From: Mercurialis annua
Taxonomy: Eukaryota; Streptophyta; Magnoliopsida; Malpighiales; Euphorbiaceae
Direction: 5' to 3'
DNA: 64,000 nt
NCBI RefSeq assembly: GCF_937616625.2
Contig: NC_065571.1
Coordinates: 45,989,651 to 46,053,650, forward strand
Position numbers and translations under genes: made by a program. The notes under the pieces were generated by a model. That model was not told where the DNA came from. It saw only the letters and a list, made by a program, of their open reading frames with translations, and ran no database searches. The stretch's first letter is position 1. Every line of letters starts with the position of its first letter. This document shows positions 37,081-48,382 of this stretch, in pieces.

Positions 37081-38125
37081 CCATCTTTCCCCTTTTTCCG
37101 CCGAATGTTCACGATTGGTCCTAAACTCTCGTCCTCAGAAGTCTCAAAATCAGCATCGTCTATCCGACGGTCTTCCATGTCATCATCCTCCATCCGATCA
37201 TCCTGTATCTGATCATCGACTGGCGTCTCACTAGCTCCCTCAATAGCAGGAGTCCCCTTCTTGTGTCGTCGGACTGAGGCACTCACACCACGCTTTCGAA
37301 CATTTCGTTGTCCCGACTCCTCAAAATCAGCTTCAGCTATAATAGGCTTACTCTTTCCCCTGCCACCATTACCGGGTCCTTCTTTCTGCAATTATCAATT
37401 TTACAATCAATAATATTAATTAAATTATACTATTAAACTTAAGCAAATAAAAATATATTAATAAAATTCTAAATTGTAAATACCTAAATTTATTTAGTCC
37501 GTAAAATTAAAGATTATTTCTTAAAATCTAAAATAATATCACTATCAAAATTAAATTTAATTAAATCTATATAATAAAATTTAATTAAATAAAAAATTAT
37601 ATTATACAACCTAAAATTATACTACTAAAATTTAATTTAACTACACCTATAACTAATAAAATTTAATTTAATTACACCTATAACTAATAAAATTTAATTG
37701 TATTTTTCAATTAATTTTTTTTAATTAATTTTTAGGTTATTTTATTATTTATTAAATCCATTAATTTTAATTTTTTAAATTAAAAAATATATATAAAAAA
37801 AATTTAAATCGATTTACGGCCCTCGGACGCCGGCGGGTCCTGGCCATCGCCGGCGACGGCCTGGCCGTCGCCAGGCGACGGCCTGCACCATCGCCCGGCG
37901 ATGGCGATGGTGCAGCAGACCATCGCCGGGCGATGGCGTGCACCATCGCCGGCCGATGGCGATGGTGCAGCAGACCATCGCCGGGCGATGGCGATGGTGC
38001 AACCGGTCATCGCCATCGCCGGACGATGACCGGTTTCCGTAAAAAAAAAAATTAAAAAAATTGAAAACTGAAATTAAATTACTTACCGGAGGTCCCCGTC
38101 TTTTATCTTTCGCCAATTCCGACAT
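37060..38125 (-). pseudogene. second MULE gene head, unknown function
   Basis: Exon 1 (38125-38087) encodes MSELAKDKRRGPP and ends at a perfect GTAAGT donor. Exon 2 starts at 37385 after TGCAG and reads KEGPGNGGRGKSKPIIAE, then a basic stretch (RNVRKRGVSASVRRHKKG) and a strongly acidic stretch (DDQIQDDRMEDDDMEDRRID) before the junction at about 37060. A basic region followed by an acidic one suggests a nuclear protein, but no domain is recognised. It might be the beginning of the second gene some plant MULEs carry, or a captured host gene. It has no 3' end. Confidence 0.5.
37836..38030. repeat. GC-rich palindromic array in MULE intron (right)
   Basis: Units of CCATCGCCGGGCGATGG and GATGGTGCAGCAGACCATCG alternate in both orientations. 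The core word CGCC/GGCG with GATGG matches the left array at 36018-36196, though the spacer words differ. It lies in the intron of the minus-strand gene head. Confidence 0.85.
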
Positions 38126-38281
38126 AAATCGGCTTCGATTATTGTTTGAGATTTTGTAATGGATTTTTGTTTGAGAGGAAGTTGAGAGGATGATTTTTTT
38201 GTTTTTTGAGTTGAAAAAGGATTAGGGGTAGTTTGGTCAAAATTGGGGCGGTGGGTAGTAATTTGGGGCGGTAAATAGTAG

Positions 38282-38711
38282 TCCACTTATTTTATCGCCT
38301 GAAAACACTTGAGGGATCGCATGAAACAGTCCATGAAACAAAGAACCATCTGCATCAATGTCCTGAACCACCAACCCCAAGCTCTTGCTCCCTTCAGGCA
38401 CGTTCTAACGGTGGAGTTACCTCGTCCTTGCTAATTTTGCTATTGCAGGTCAGACTAATCTCAATTTATCTCCCATTTTTGCTCTACATTATTTCTTAAT
38501 TTCATTCAATAATTTGTAGTATGCCCATCTTTATCATACCAGTGCTGTAAAACCCAAAACCTAACTTCCACCGCCTTTTAGACCTAAATCTTTCTAAATA
38601 ATCAAATTTACGCAGAATAAGACTGAAAAGAGCCGCCCAATAATCGCCCACCTGAGAACTCGGCGCCTCTCGATTTGTTCGTCCAAATCGGGTTACTAGA
38701 TAATCCAAAAT
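38282..38711 (+). other. CWF19-like gene 5' region
   Basis: This is the leader and promoter of the plus-strand gene that follows. No second coding frame is convincing. A Pro/Cys-rich string at 38360-38400 and the ATTTTGCTATTGCAG acceptor-like string at 38430-38448 suggest a 5' UTR intron, but this is not certain. Confidence 0.35.
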
Positions 38712-41700
38712 ATGCTTTCTGGGGTCAAGTTTATACCTCGTGATCAGGTTCGTAAATCTTGAGTTTTCTACTTTATTCTTACTTTTAACTGCACTTCAGT
38801 GTATAATGTACAGTTTTTTCTTTTCATTTTTTAAATTACTCAATTTTAGACATGTTTCTGATTTTACTTTGCTGGGCATTAGGCAGAAGGTGTAATTGAG
38901 GATGGTTCTAATAAAAAGAGAAAGAATTCGAGTAGCAAAAGAGAAAAGAATAGGAGAAAAACGAATAGTAGTTCAGATGATGATATCGGGAAAATAACGA
39001 AAGGGTCGAGGAAGAAGAAGAAGGAAAAGTGGTACTCTTCTGATGAGTATACATCAGAAGATTCAAGTGGTAGCAAAAACGAGGGAAAGAAACACAAGAG
39101 TAGAAGAAAGAATCGTAAGAAAGAATATTCGTCTGAGGATTATTCGTCGTCTGCCTCTGAAGATGAGGGTCGAAAAGGGAGGAGCAAAAAGGATGGAAGC
39201 AAGAAGAAAAAGGGAAAAATAGAAAAAGATTCGAGTATTCATTTATCCGGTATGTAATTCTTGGAGTTTTTATATTAATGTTTCATTTCTTATACCTGAT
39301 GGATTCAAAATTGATTGTGTTTCTAATTACTGCCTTCTAGAGGATGCTAGGAGTTCTGGTGTTCAAGAGGAGAGAGAAGTTATGAGGAAAGAATTGGGGT
39401 TGGATTGGATGCTTAGGCCTGCGGACAAGATTGATAAACAGTCTGCCGATAATGTTGATGATCAGCCAGAGGAACCTCATAAGGAGGAGGTAAGGGCTCT
39501 TTTATAGTTCATTCTTACTTTGTTAATGATTATCTCTGTTTTTTATTTAAGGATTTAAGATCTTTTTTGCATGACCTATTCATGTTTCCCTCATTCCCTA
39601 CAAATTCTACTAGGTAAAAAAAGTGAATCCCAGGGAGTTGAATCCGTATCTCAAGGATGATGGATCTGGGTACCCTGATGAAGCAGAAGAACAAAGAGCA
39701 GGGACAAAACAACTACCTTCCTCTTCAGTTGTTGGAGACGGGGGTGCAAGCTGGAGACTAAAAGCTTTGAAACGTGCGCAAGAGCAAGCAGCTCGAGAAG
39801 GAAGGAAGCTCGAACAGGTGGTTTTTTTAGATAATTGACTATATTACCTAATTTTAATAACTGACTATACCCTTTATTGACTTTATCTTAATATAATAAA
39901 ATTTCCAGGTTGTAGAGGAAAGATGGGATTCTCTTGGTCAGTTGACTGTTTCTGCAGTATCTCGTACTGCTGCCCCGGCTCGGGCTCATCTCCATGCCAT
40001 AAAAAGTAGACAAAGGGGCCGAGTAGAGGAACCCCAATCTAATGTGGATGGCCAAAGTGAGAGACATCTAGAGAAGGTATTTGTGCAACTCTTTGATTTT
40101 GTTTTTATTCATACAATTCATGAATTCATGAATTCATGAATTTGTTGAGAGCTAAAGTTTGTTAAAGGATATTAATTTTTTTTCCAACATTGATTGCTTT
40201 GCACAGAATGCAGATCGAGGATACTTGAAGCGTATTTCTGCCCGACATCCTGAAATGAGGTCTCCCAAGGCTCATGATTCGTTGATATGGGGAAAACGAA
40301 AAAGTCAAAAAATGTCTTCTGAGGATGCAAGCCTCATTTCTGCTGCAGTGTCTAGCTTAAATAAGTTTTCTGATGATGGAAGTTTTATGAGCAACATTCT
40401 TAATCGGCAGGATGGTCCTGTTGGTCCAATTAGTTCCCACACAAACCTAGAAAAAAACTTGGAGTCAAAAGTTACTTCATTTGAAAGGAGCAGAATTGGT
40501 GAAGGCATTGCAGTAGCTAAAGAAGCACCAAGTGCAAACCAACTTGCTGCCAAGGCATTGCAGCTGCGCATGAAGGGAAAACATGAAGAGGCTGATAAAC
40601 TTATGGTTAGACATGCCTCTGTTTGCTCTAATTTTCTGCTATACTGTTTCGCTTTATTTTTTTTCTGTGCTTTTAACTATTGATTATAAAATTTGTCAGT
40701 AATTAGCACTTCCTCCAATAATTTGCTATTTGTATATCTTGGAATTGTTTACTTCAAAGTAGTCGTCTAAAATTAAATGCTAAAATCTGTTTTATATTTC
40801 TTGTGATGCTATAAGTATAACCTCAAGAAAACACTTCTTTTGCTGATTGTTTTGTGCTTATGTTGTAAGATCGAGAAAGGAAGATGTCTTTCTTCTGATT
40901 CTTATGTAGATTTAGTTGGTGCCAATTATTACTTCTGTTCGATTTTTTGCTTAAGCATCACTCAGACCTGGGTCAAATTCCACCTGTCAACTTTTGGTAT
41001 CATTTGTATTGAGAATAAGAACTGGATTTTGGTTGAGACCTAATTTTGCATCAGTTGAAGCCTCTAGGATTTTCCATTACCTTTTTGAAAATGCAGCTAG
41101 CATCGTTTTCATTGGTGCATGCGAGGAAAAGTTTTTGCCTTTATTTGAGAAACAAATGTGTATTTTAGTATGTGAGCTTTTGGTCAGTGACTTATAGGAG
41201 CCATTTTCTTTTGCATTCTTTTATTAGGAAGAAGCTGAGAAGTTGAAGGTTAATCAGGATGCAGGAGAAAGTTCAAGTAGAACCCCAAGGGTTTTGAATA
41301 CCAACAGGTAATCTTGGAACTTGTGAATCTGCATTGCAATTTCTTCTGCATACTCTGTGCTCTGTAGTGCTAGTTGTGACTATTCCTGTTTGATTTCTTA
41401 ATGCAAATTCAGAAATGAGTTTGAACATTTTTTTAACCTGATTCAGTTCTGCCAAGTTCCGTGACATTTTCAATTTCCAGTTATTCTTTGCCCTTATTCT
41501 GACTATATTGCAAATGTTGGTCCTCACTTGATTAAGTTTGTTTTCCTTTTCTTCTTTATAGGCACGTACAAGATATTTCTGCCCGGAGAAGGGAGGAAGA
41601 TGCTGATAGGAATCTGGCACAAAAGATAATACAGAATAAACAATATAGTTTATCTGGTCGGGCTGATGATGAATATGATTTTGAGGATGGCCCAAGCAGA

Positions 41701-43070
41701 AAGTCAAAGAAGAAGGAGACGAAACATGATCAGAAGTCCACAGAGAAGAATACTTTCACCAAGCGCATCTTGACCCAGCAAGAGCGATGTCTTTTTTGCT
41801 TTGAGAATCCAAATAGGCCGAAACATCTTGTTGTGTCCATAGCAAATTTCACATATTTGATGTTGCCTCAGTGGCAGTCTGTTGTTCCTGGTCATTGCTG
41901 TATCTTACCAATGCAGGTAAGCTAAATTTATATGCTTAATGATAGAATATGCTCAGCTTGCCCATTATTTGTTTTTTTAGCGAAACTTCGTTACTTATTC
42001 AATTGCATTCAGCATGATTAGATATGATATTTGAGAACTTTTTGAATTAAGACATCTTGAAAGCATCTACAACATAGAAAATCGTAGTTTAGATACCTAG
42101 GAGGTAAAATGAAATTATACATAATCGTTTTCATAAATATTAGGATAAGGCTAAGTATTTTGTTAAATTTATTCATCACCTTGATAAAGGATTCTCTGTT
42201 ATATTCTGTTTGCAGCATGACTCGGCCACAAGAAATGTTGACAATAACATATGGGAAGAAATTCGCAATTTCAAGAAATGCCTTATAATGATGTTTGCAA
42301 AGCAAGAGAAGGATGTAGTGTTTCTTGAAACAGTAATGGGTTTAGCACAACAACGCCGCCACTGTTTAATTGAGTGCATTCCCCTGCCACAAGAAATTGC
42401 TAAGGAGGCTCCTCTCTATTTTAAAAAGGTAGCTTCTCTTTTTCTAATATTTTCTTTTCTTTTTCTGAGCTGCAATAATCCATCATCGACTTGTTTACTT
42501 TTCGAATTAGACTAGATATTGGGACTTTGCCAGAATTCAATGGATAGGAGAAATTTATTTGGAAGTATTCTGATTCTTTGATACGATAGTTACTACAACC
42601 TCTGAACTTAGGTCAAAATTACTGGTTTCTCCCTGGTATTCCATATAGCAGCTGCATGTATTGTGTCCATACATTCTAGGGAAATGTAATGTAGGCAGTC
42701 TGGATATTCTTGGACAAGTTTTTAAATAATACTTTTTCAGGCAATTGATGAGGCTGAAGATGAATGGAGCCAACACAATGCAAAGAAGTTGATTGATACA
42801 AGCCAAAAGGGGCTACGGGGTTCAATTCCCAAGGACTTCCCTTATTTCCATGTCGAATTTGGTCTAAACAAGGGATTTGTCCATGTGATTGATGACGAGA
42901 CACAGTTTAAAAGCAGCCTGGGCCTAAATGTAATACGAGGAATGTTAGAATTGGCAGATGAGGACATGTACCGTCGCCGGAGACATGAATCAGTGGAGTC
43001 ACAAAAGCAGGCCGTTGTAAATTTTGCACGGGAATGGGAATCGTTTGACTGGACAAAACAGCTCGACTGA
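38712..43070 (+). CDS. CWF19L2: CWF19-like protein 2 (CwfJ family)
   Basis: Ten exons (38712-38747, 38883-39249, 39341-39489, 39614-39817, 39909-40076, 40207-40605, 41228-41307, 41562-41916, 42216-42428, 42741-43070) keep phase throughout and give about 766 residues. It begins MLSGVKFIPRDQ. Residues 13-135 form a Lys/Ser/Glu-rich, probably disordered tail. LGLDWMLRP and NPRELNPYLKDDGSGYP follow, then SARHPEMRSPKAHDSLIWGK. The C-terminal half holds the CwfJ domains: a CxxC pair (C544, C547) in ERCLFCFENP, NRPKHLVVSIANFTYLMLP, VVPGHCCILPMQH, then FPYFHVEFGLNKGFVHVID. In yeast and fission yeast the family works with late spliceosomes and the lariat-debranching enzyme; a nuclear role in intron turnover is inferred here. 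No damage is seen. Confidence 0.93.
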
Positions 43071-44173
43071 CAAACATTCAAGCTTAGCGGTGACATACAA
43101 TTTTCCATTGATCAAACTGTAGTTCCACCTTACTCGTTCCTTGATGGCCACCAATGTTAAATGTCTGGTCGGGTAGTTATGATTTTGACCGTGTTGGCCT
43201 AGTTATCTTATATTACATGAAAACAAATGTACTTAGCAGGCAGCTGAATCTACTAAGATTAGACGGGAGGGGACATATCTGTATGTAAATTACCTATTTT
43301 TTTTTCGATTCTCTTTTGATAGATCGCGTTATCATTTTCATACAATGCTCCTTACAGCCTTTGGCTTTAGGAATACATCCCATCTACCAATGTATTAGTT
43401 TTTGTATATAAGCTTTGTTCCAAAAAAAAAATGTTATGTTTTTTATTAACTGCTAATTTTTTTGTATTAACTGTTTTTTAGGAATTCACTTTTCGGAAGA
43501 ATCCATAGAATTGACTCATGTTGGTGTACCTATATAATGTATATAATTTTTTTTTTCATCAGATCAATCTTATAATTGAATTGAACCAAATCCATTGTGT
43601 TGATTTTTTGGATTCCATTTCTATCAAAACTGAGTTCAAACTTGATACCATTTTTAATAAGTTTTATTCAATTTTGCACATATTTGAACTGGAAAGCTCT
43701 TACTATTTTATAAGTCAATTTTTTGCAGCAACCATCCCTATTCAACTAATTTTACTTACAAAATTATCACATTAAGACGGTATATCTGAAACTGTTATTG
43801 ACCTGATAACAAGTTTAGAAACCTTTTAAAAAAGAAACTGTTATGTCCAGTTTATTACAGTGCGGATTCAAAATTGACAACCCAAAGAAAGAAATAATAC
43901 ATCCTCTATTTATCAAGTCAAATTTTGACTTGGGTTTCAGATCAAGACATAGAAATAGAATAAAGTATTAAAGATAAAGAAGAAATCAATTTCATTGATT
44001 TTAAATGTGATAATTATGAATACAACTTTCCTCAAGAATCAACATTTGTTACACAAGTACCCCCAAACCCCAGCCAAAAAGAGCCCTCACGAGGTCGAGA
44101 TGCACCTCCAAGCACCATTGGAAAAGATTCTACTCAGACAAAAATTTACAGGATAAGTGATTGCATATCATTA
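43071..44173. other. shared 3' region of converging genes
   Basis: The CWF19-like and ZFWD genes point at each other across about 1.1 kb. The stretch should hold both 3' UTRs and terminators; AATAAA-type signals cannot be ranked in such AT-rich DNA. No gene or repeat was recognised. Confidence 0.45.
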
Positions 44174-47061
44174 TTACGATATCTTTTTGCCTTGCTCTGT
44201 CAGATTCCACACACTAACAGCTCCTGTTCCGTCGCCTGTGAAAAACAGACCACTTGGTCCTGCCGCTATCGTTCTAACTTCTTGTTTAGAAAAAATCTTA
44301 CCCCTCAAATTAAATCTGAAAAAGAAAAGAATTATAAATTGAAAGAAAAAGAAAAATTGTTTAATTACACAAGAGTAGTATCAGTCACTTACGATGGCAG
44401 CTCATACAAGTGAACAGTATTGTCATTGTAAGAGCACAAGAGAATTGGTTTGGCTTCTGAATCATATAACCCACATAGAGTAACAGCTCCCTGTTGCAAT
44501 AAATGATTAATTAGTTCACTGTATCTTACAGCAGTATATACTCATCTTATTTAAGAGTATTTTATTTATATGCTTCATACTTGGTCAATCTCCAAGATTA
44601 GCAAATAAGGTTCAAAAGATATCCAAGCAAGTCTATCACAAAATGGATACGAAACAACTTACATGTTTCTCACTGTGTGTATATACTACTTGCAAGTTGC
44701 CATCTACTCCAAGAGCCCAGACTTTTACTGTCCGGTCCAAAGAACAAGATATAAGATACTCCTCCCAGCAGATAAGAGACGTCACAGCATCAGTATGCCC
44801 ATTCAGTGTATGCACACATTGTAGAGTGGTGAGGTCCCACGCCTGCCAAAGGTAAAATAAGAATGAATTTCAAATTTAGGGAAAATGGACAACTTGATAA
44901 AATCTGAGGAAACCATTAGCAGTAAGTAATACTTCCTTCGATCCCAATCAACAAATGCACAAAAGCTTATTTAATTTATCAACTCAAAGAAAATAAAAGC
45001 AGATATATCAGATTAGACAAATATTTCTTCTATCTGTCAAAGGCTATTGTTGTAGCATGTAATAATACTATTTTTGCAGCATGTGAGCCTCAAGCTAACA
45101 AAATTACACACAATCTCAATCCAAGCGTGTTAAGCAGTTGAAGTCATATATGAACTCTAAGGTTTAGCAAGAAAGTTTAACAGAACTATACAATTGTGTG
45201 TCTGAGGTCAATTGCAAACCCCCCAAAAGGAAAATGAAAAAGTTGTACAGTAAACAAACTGAAACATAAATTAGCATAAAAACAGATGACATTGAACATC
45301 AAATCACTAAAAATTCAAAAGCTATCCTCGATGCTAAATCCCAACAGAATAAAAGAGCAAAGGAAAATTGCGAATTTTTCTTTTTAAGGATCACAATGCG
45401 AAACATGAAACAGCAACAATGAAAAAAAGATCAAAAAACCTTACCCTAATTGTTCCGTCAATAGAACCAGAATACAATCTGTTTTCTCCAACAATTAAGC
45501 ATACTACAGCACTAGCATGGCCTTTCAAGGAAGTGGCCAATTGAAAAGACTTTGAGTTCTCAGCACTGCCTTCCCATACAAATATGGAACCATCCTGCAT
45601 TTCCATAGATGAAAAAGATTTCAATACTCTATTTGAAATCAAAACACATAATGATAAAAAAATGATTAGGCTGAAGAAATCTACATAACTAATATAAAAG
45701 TGCAATTAAACACCAATTGGATGGTTGCAAAAGAAATTGTAGAATTAATCATAGTAACTACCTGGGTTCCAGCAAACAGCATATTTTGACCAACAGCCAT
45801 ATCATAAATTTGCCCACATGGTTTAGGTGTATCCAGACTGAAGTCAGTCATTGTCTCAAGATTCCATGCCTGCAAGATCATGCACAAAACCCTATGAGAT
45901 CCGGAATAAAACCACTCCAGCTAGATGAAGATTTCAAAGTCATCTAGGAGCTAACCTTGATAACATTTGGCAGGCCAACAAAAATCCACGGACCCTCACT
46001 AATTACAGATCCAATTTTGTCAGCAAGAGTTATCACTCTTGTACACTGGCCAGTATGACAATCCCATACACGTACAGTTCCATCGCTGCTACCTGAGTAA
46101 AGCTTGTCGGAGTTTGCAGGAAGTGCTACTCCAGAGACAGCCTGGAAAACAAAATCTTATCAGCAAAATCATATAAATATGACCTGGGTTAATATGAAAA
46201 CTGAAGAACCAACAAAAGATTCTTTCAAAAGCTTGATAAAATTTAAATCCAAAACAAAGTACGTAAACTATGGTTTCCAGTTGCACAATCATACAATCTA
46301 CAAGTTTGTCCCATCGCAACCAATTTACATAGTTTTATAAAAGCAGGCAAGTGAGCAAATGATCTTGTCGGCTAGTAAAAGAAGATAGAATTAAGCTATC
46401 ATCAATAAACAGATCTAGATTACTAGAAAGTAAAAGAGAAATATATCACCTAAATTATTACCTGAGTGTGTCCCTGAAGTTTAGCCAGCATCGAAAACCA
46501 ATCACCACAAAACCATGTATGCAGGAACTGACACCCATCGCCTTTAGCACAGGTGCCTGACATCCATTGAACACAAGCTTTTTCTGTAGTTTCCTTAACT
46601 GATATATCTTCAGATGCACCACTGACAGTGGTTGAGACTATATTAGTCTTCATATTGTTCTGTTTCCCAAGTAGGTCCTTGTTGACATGATCAGAAACAC
46701 TCCCAGTCTGATGACTCAAAGCCAGTGAATTGTGTTTCCCAGGTAGATTTTTGTTGACATGATCAGATATACTCCGAGTCTGATGACTCAAAGCCAGTGA
46801 ATTGTTGGGGCCACAACTAAAGCTCTTCTTATGTTTCTTTACCTCCTCCAGTACAGCATTGGATTGGTAATCAGGTCTCCGGTAAACCTTATTAGGAGCC
46901 CGTACTTCAGTGTGCATGAACTTACAGGGATTTCTACTGCACTTCCCAGCCAACCAGTATTTACAAACGCTACGATTGATGTAGTAGTTGTGCTTCGCAG
47001 GAACAGGTTGACGTCCGAGTCGATCATGAATGGTTGATTTTGTTGCCATCTTAGCATCCAT
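44174..47061 (-). CDS. ZFWD: ZFWD protein: two CCCH zinc fingers plus WD40 propeller
   Basis: Seven coding exons (47061-46462, 46141-45956, 45869-45762, 45594-45445, 44842-44663, 44490-44393, 44315-44174) give about 487 residues. The start MDAKMATKST is chosen because a 3' splice site lies immediately upstream, so the longer open frame is intronic. Finger 1 is C33-x7-C41-x4-C46-x3-H50; finger 2 is C163-x7-C171-x5-C177-x3-H181. From about 192 on, seven WD-type blades follow, with SGSSDGTVRVWD, GSIDGTIRAWDL and CSLDRTVKVWAL among the clearest. Between the fingers a 24-residue unit containing SLALSHQT and SDHVNK is present twice. CCCH fingers of this class usually bind RNA and the propeller binds proteins; the precise role is unknown. 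A 5' UTR intron reaches to about 47671. Confidence 0.93.
46682..46815. repeat. 72-bp in-frame tandem duplication in ZFWD exon 1
   Basis: TTGACATGATCAGA recurs 72 bp apart (46682 and 46754), together with TGATGACTCAAAGCCAGTGA in each unit. The duplication is 24 codons, preserves the frame and lengthens the linker between the zinc fingers. Confidence 0.85.
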
Positions 47062-48373
47062 ACTACAGAAACACAAAAACACAACAGCAGCAGCAGCGTC
47101 ATTACTATGAGGAACCACTCCAGTACCACGCTACAACGGTAATTCAATTAATCCAAACATCCAAACTCTCCAGTAGCTCATTTCATTCCATTTCTTTGAC
47201 ACTCCATCCCCCAGGAATTGAGCAAGAGAAAGCATAACAATAACATAACAATCGAAAATCCAAATCACGAGAACCTTTGATTGATCTCGGCTTTTATACT
47301 ATCCAAATGCAGAAATTACTAATTCACTGATTCTCAGCAGTAAAATCTTCATATCAAGAGAAACCCGTAAATATAACACAACAATTAATAAGCTATAATT
47401 TTTTCAAATAATAATAACGATCGCATCTATCTGGTCGAGCTTCGATGAACAAATAAGCCACAGGAAATCCAATAGCTGAATAAAATTAAAGATAAAATAA
47501 TAACAAGAAGAATAATATCTGACGAAACCCTAAAAATTGCAGAGTAGCAAATAAACCGAATCCGATCATCGTCGACGCCATAGCTGAAACCCTAGCAGAC
47601 GATGATGATGAAGACGATACCGCTAAAGGAAAATAGACGAGTGCTATTGAAGAAACAAACCTGAAAATACTGAAATCTGAAACTCTTGAAATTTATTTTG
47701 CAGAGATAACCTAAAACCGAAGAATTTTTTTATGAAATACAACAGCAAGGAAATTGAGCAAAAAGAAAAAACTGATTATATATAGACATGAATTAGGTTG
47801 CGTGAAGAGTACATTTGTAGAGCCACCCAATGATAGAGTGCCACACATCCAAGTGGTTTACGAGCAAATTATTTTTACACTTTCATCCTCTTTGATTTTT
47901 TATTATTTAATTTTGTTAACATTTTAATCCTTACATTCAATTTTACTATTAATCAAAAGGATATATTAAAAAAATAAATTCAAATTTAATTTAATCTCTA
48001 AATATAGAATTTTTAATATGTATAAATAAATACTGTACTATATAAAATTTAATATTTTATTGATAGTAATTTAATCTTTTAATAAATGTTTAATCTTTTG
48101 AAAAGAATACCTTTTTTGTTTTTTCTATTTTTAGTTTTAAAATATAAATGAAGTAAAAAAAATTAATTTTTTTAAAAGATATTTTTAAAAAAGTAAAATC
48201 AATTGAATTGTATGTATTAAACAATTATTTATATCAAAATAAGTTTAACGGCATTATTAATTTTTTTTAATTAAGTCTCTTATCAAAGAATTATAATTCA
48301 AATGGTATAAGTTCTGGGAAAAAACGGCTAGATTGTGGGTTCAATTTCTCTTACAAGCGTTTTTCTTTGCTAA
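47062..48373. other. ZFWD 5' UTR, promoter and AT-rich spacer
   Basis: The 5' UTR intron of ZFWD occupies about 47063-47671 on the minus strand, with a leader exon up to about 47790. A possible core promoter is TATATATAG on the minus strand near 47778. Beyond 47880 the sequence is AT-rich with no gene. Confidence 0.45.
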
Positions 48374-48382
48374 TTATAAAAA

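Larger units (their letters stand above)
35739..38281. mobile_element. larger MULE deletion derivative with two converging gene heads
   Basis: Inverted ends of about 58 bp share ACCGCCCCAAATTACT and CCACCGCCCCAA (left 35739-35796; right about 38222-38281, reversed). I could not define a matching 9-bp duplication, because the left border runs into another MULE end. Inside, a plus-strand gene head (35885 onwards) and a minus-strand gene head (38125 downwards) meet at about 37060-37085. Each has a first intron containing a GC-rich palindromic array. The FAR1/MURA-like finger domain and the inverted ends support a Mutator-like origin. Confidence 0.72.

Noticed and set aside
44930..45000. Stowaway-like ACTTCCTTCGATCCCAATC
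   Set aside because: Only one poor end was visible and no inverted partner was found nearby.
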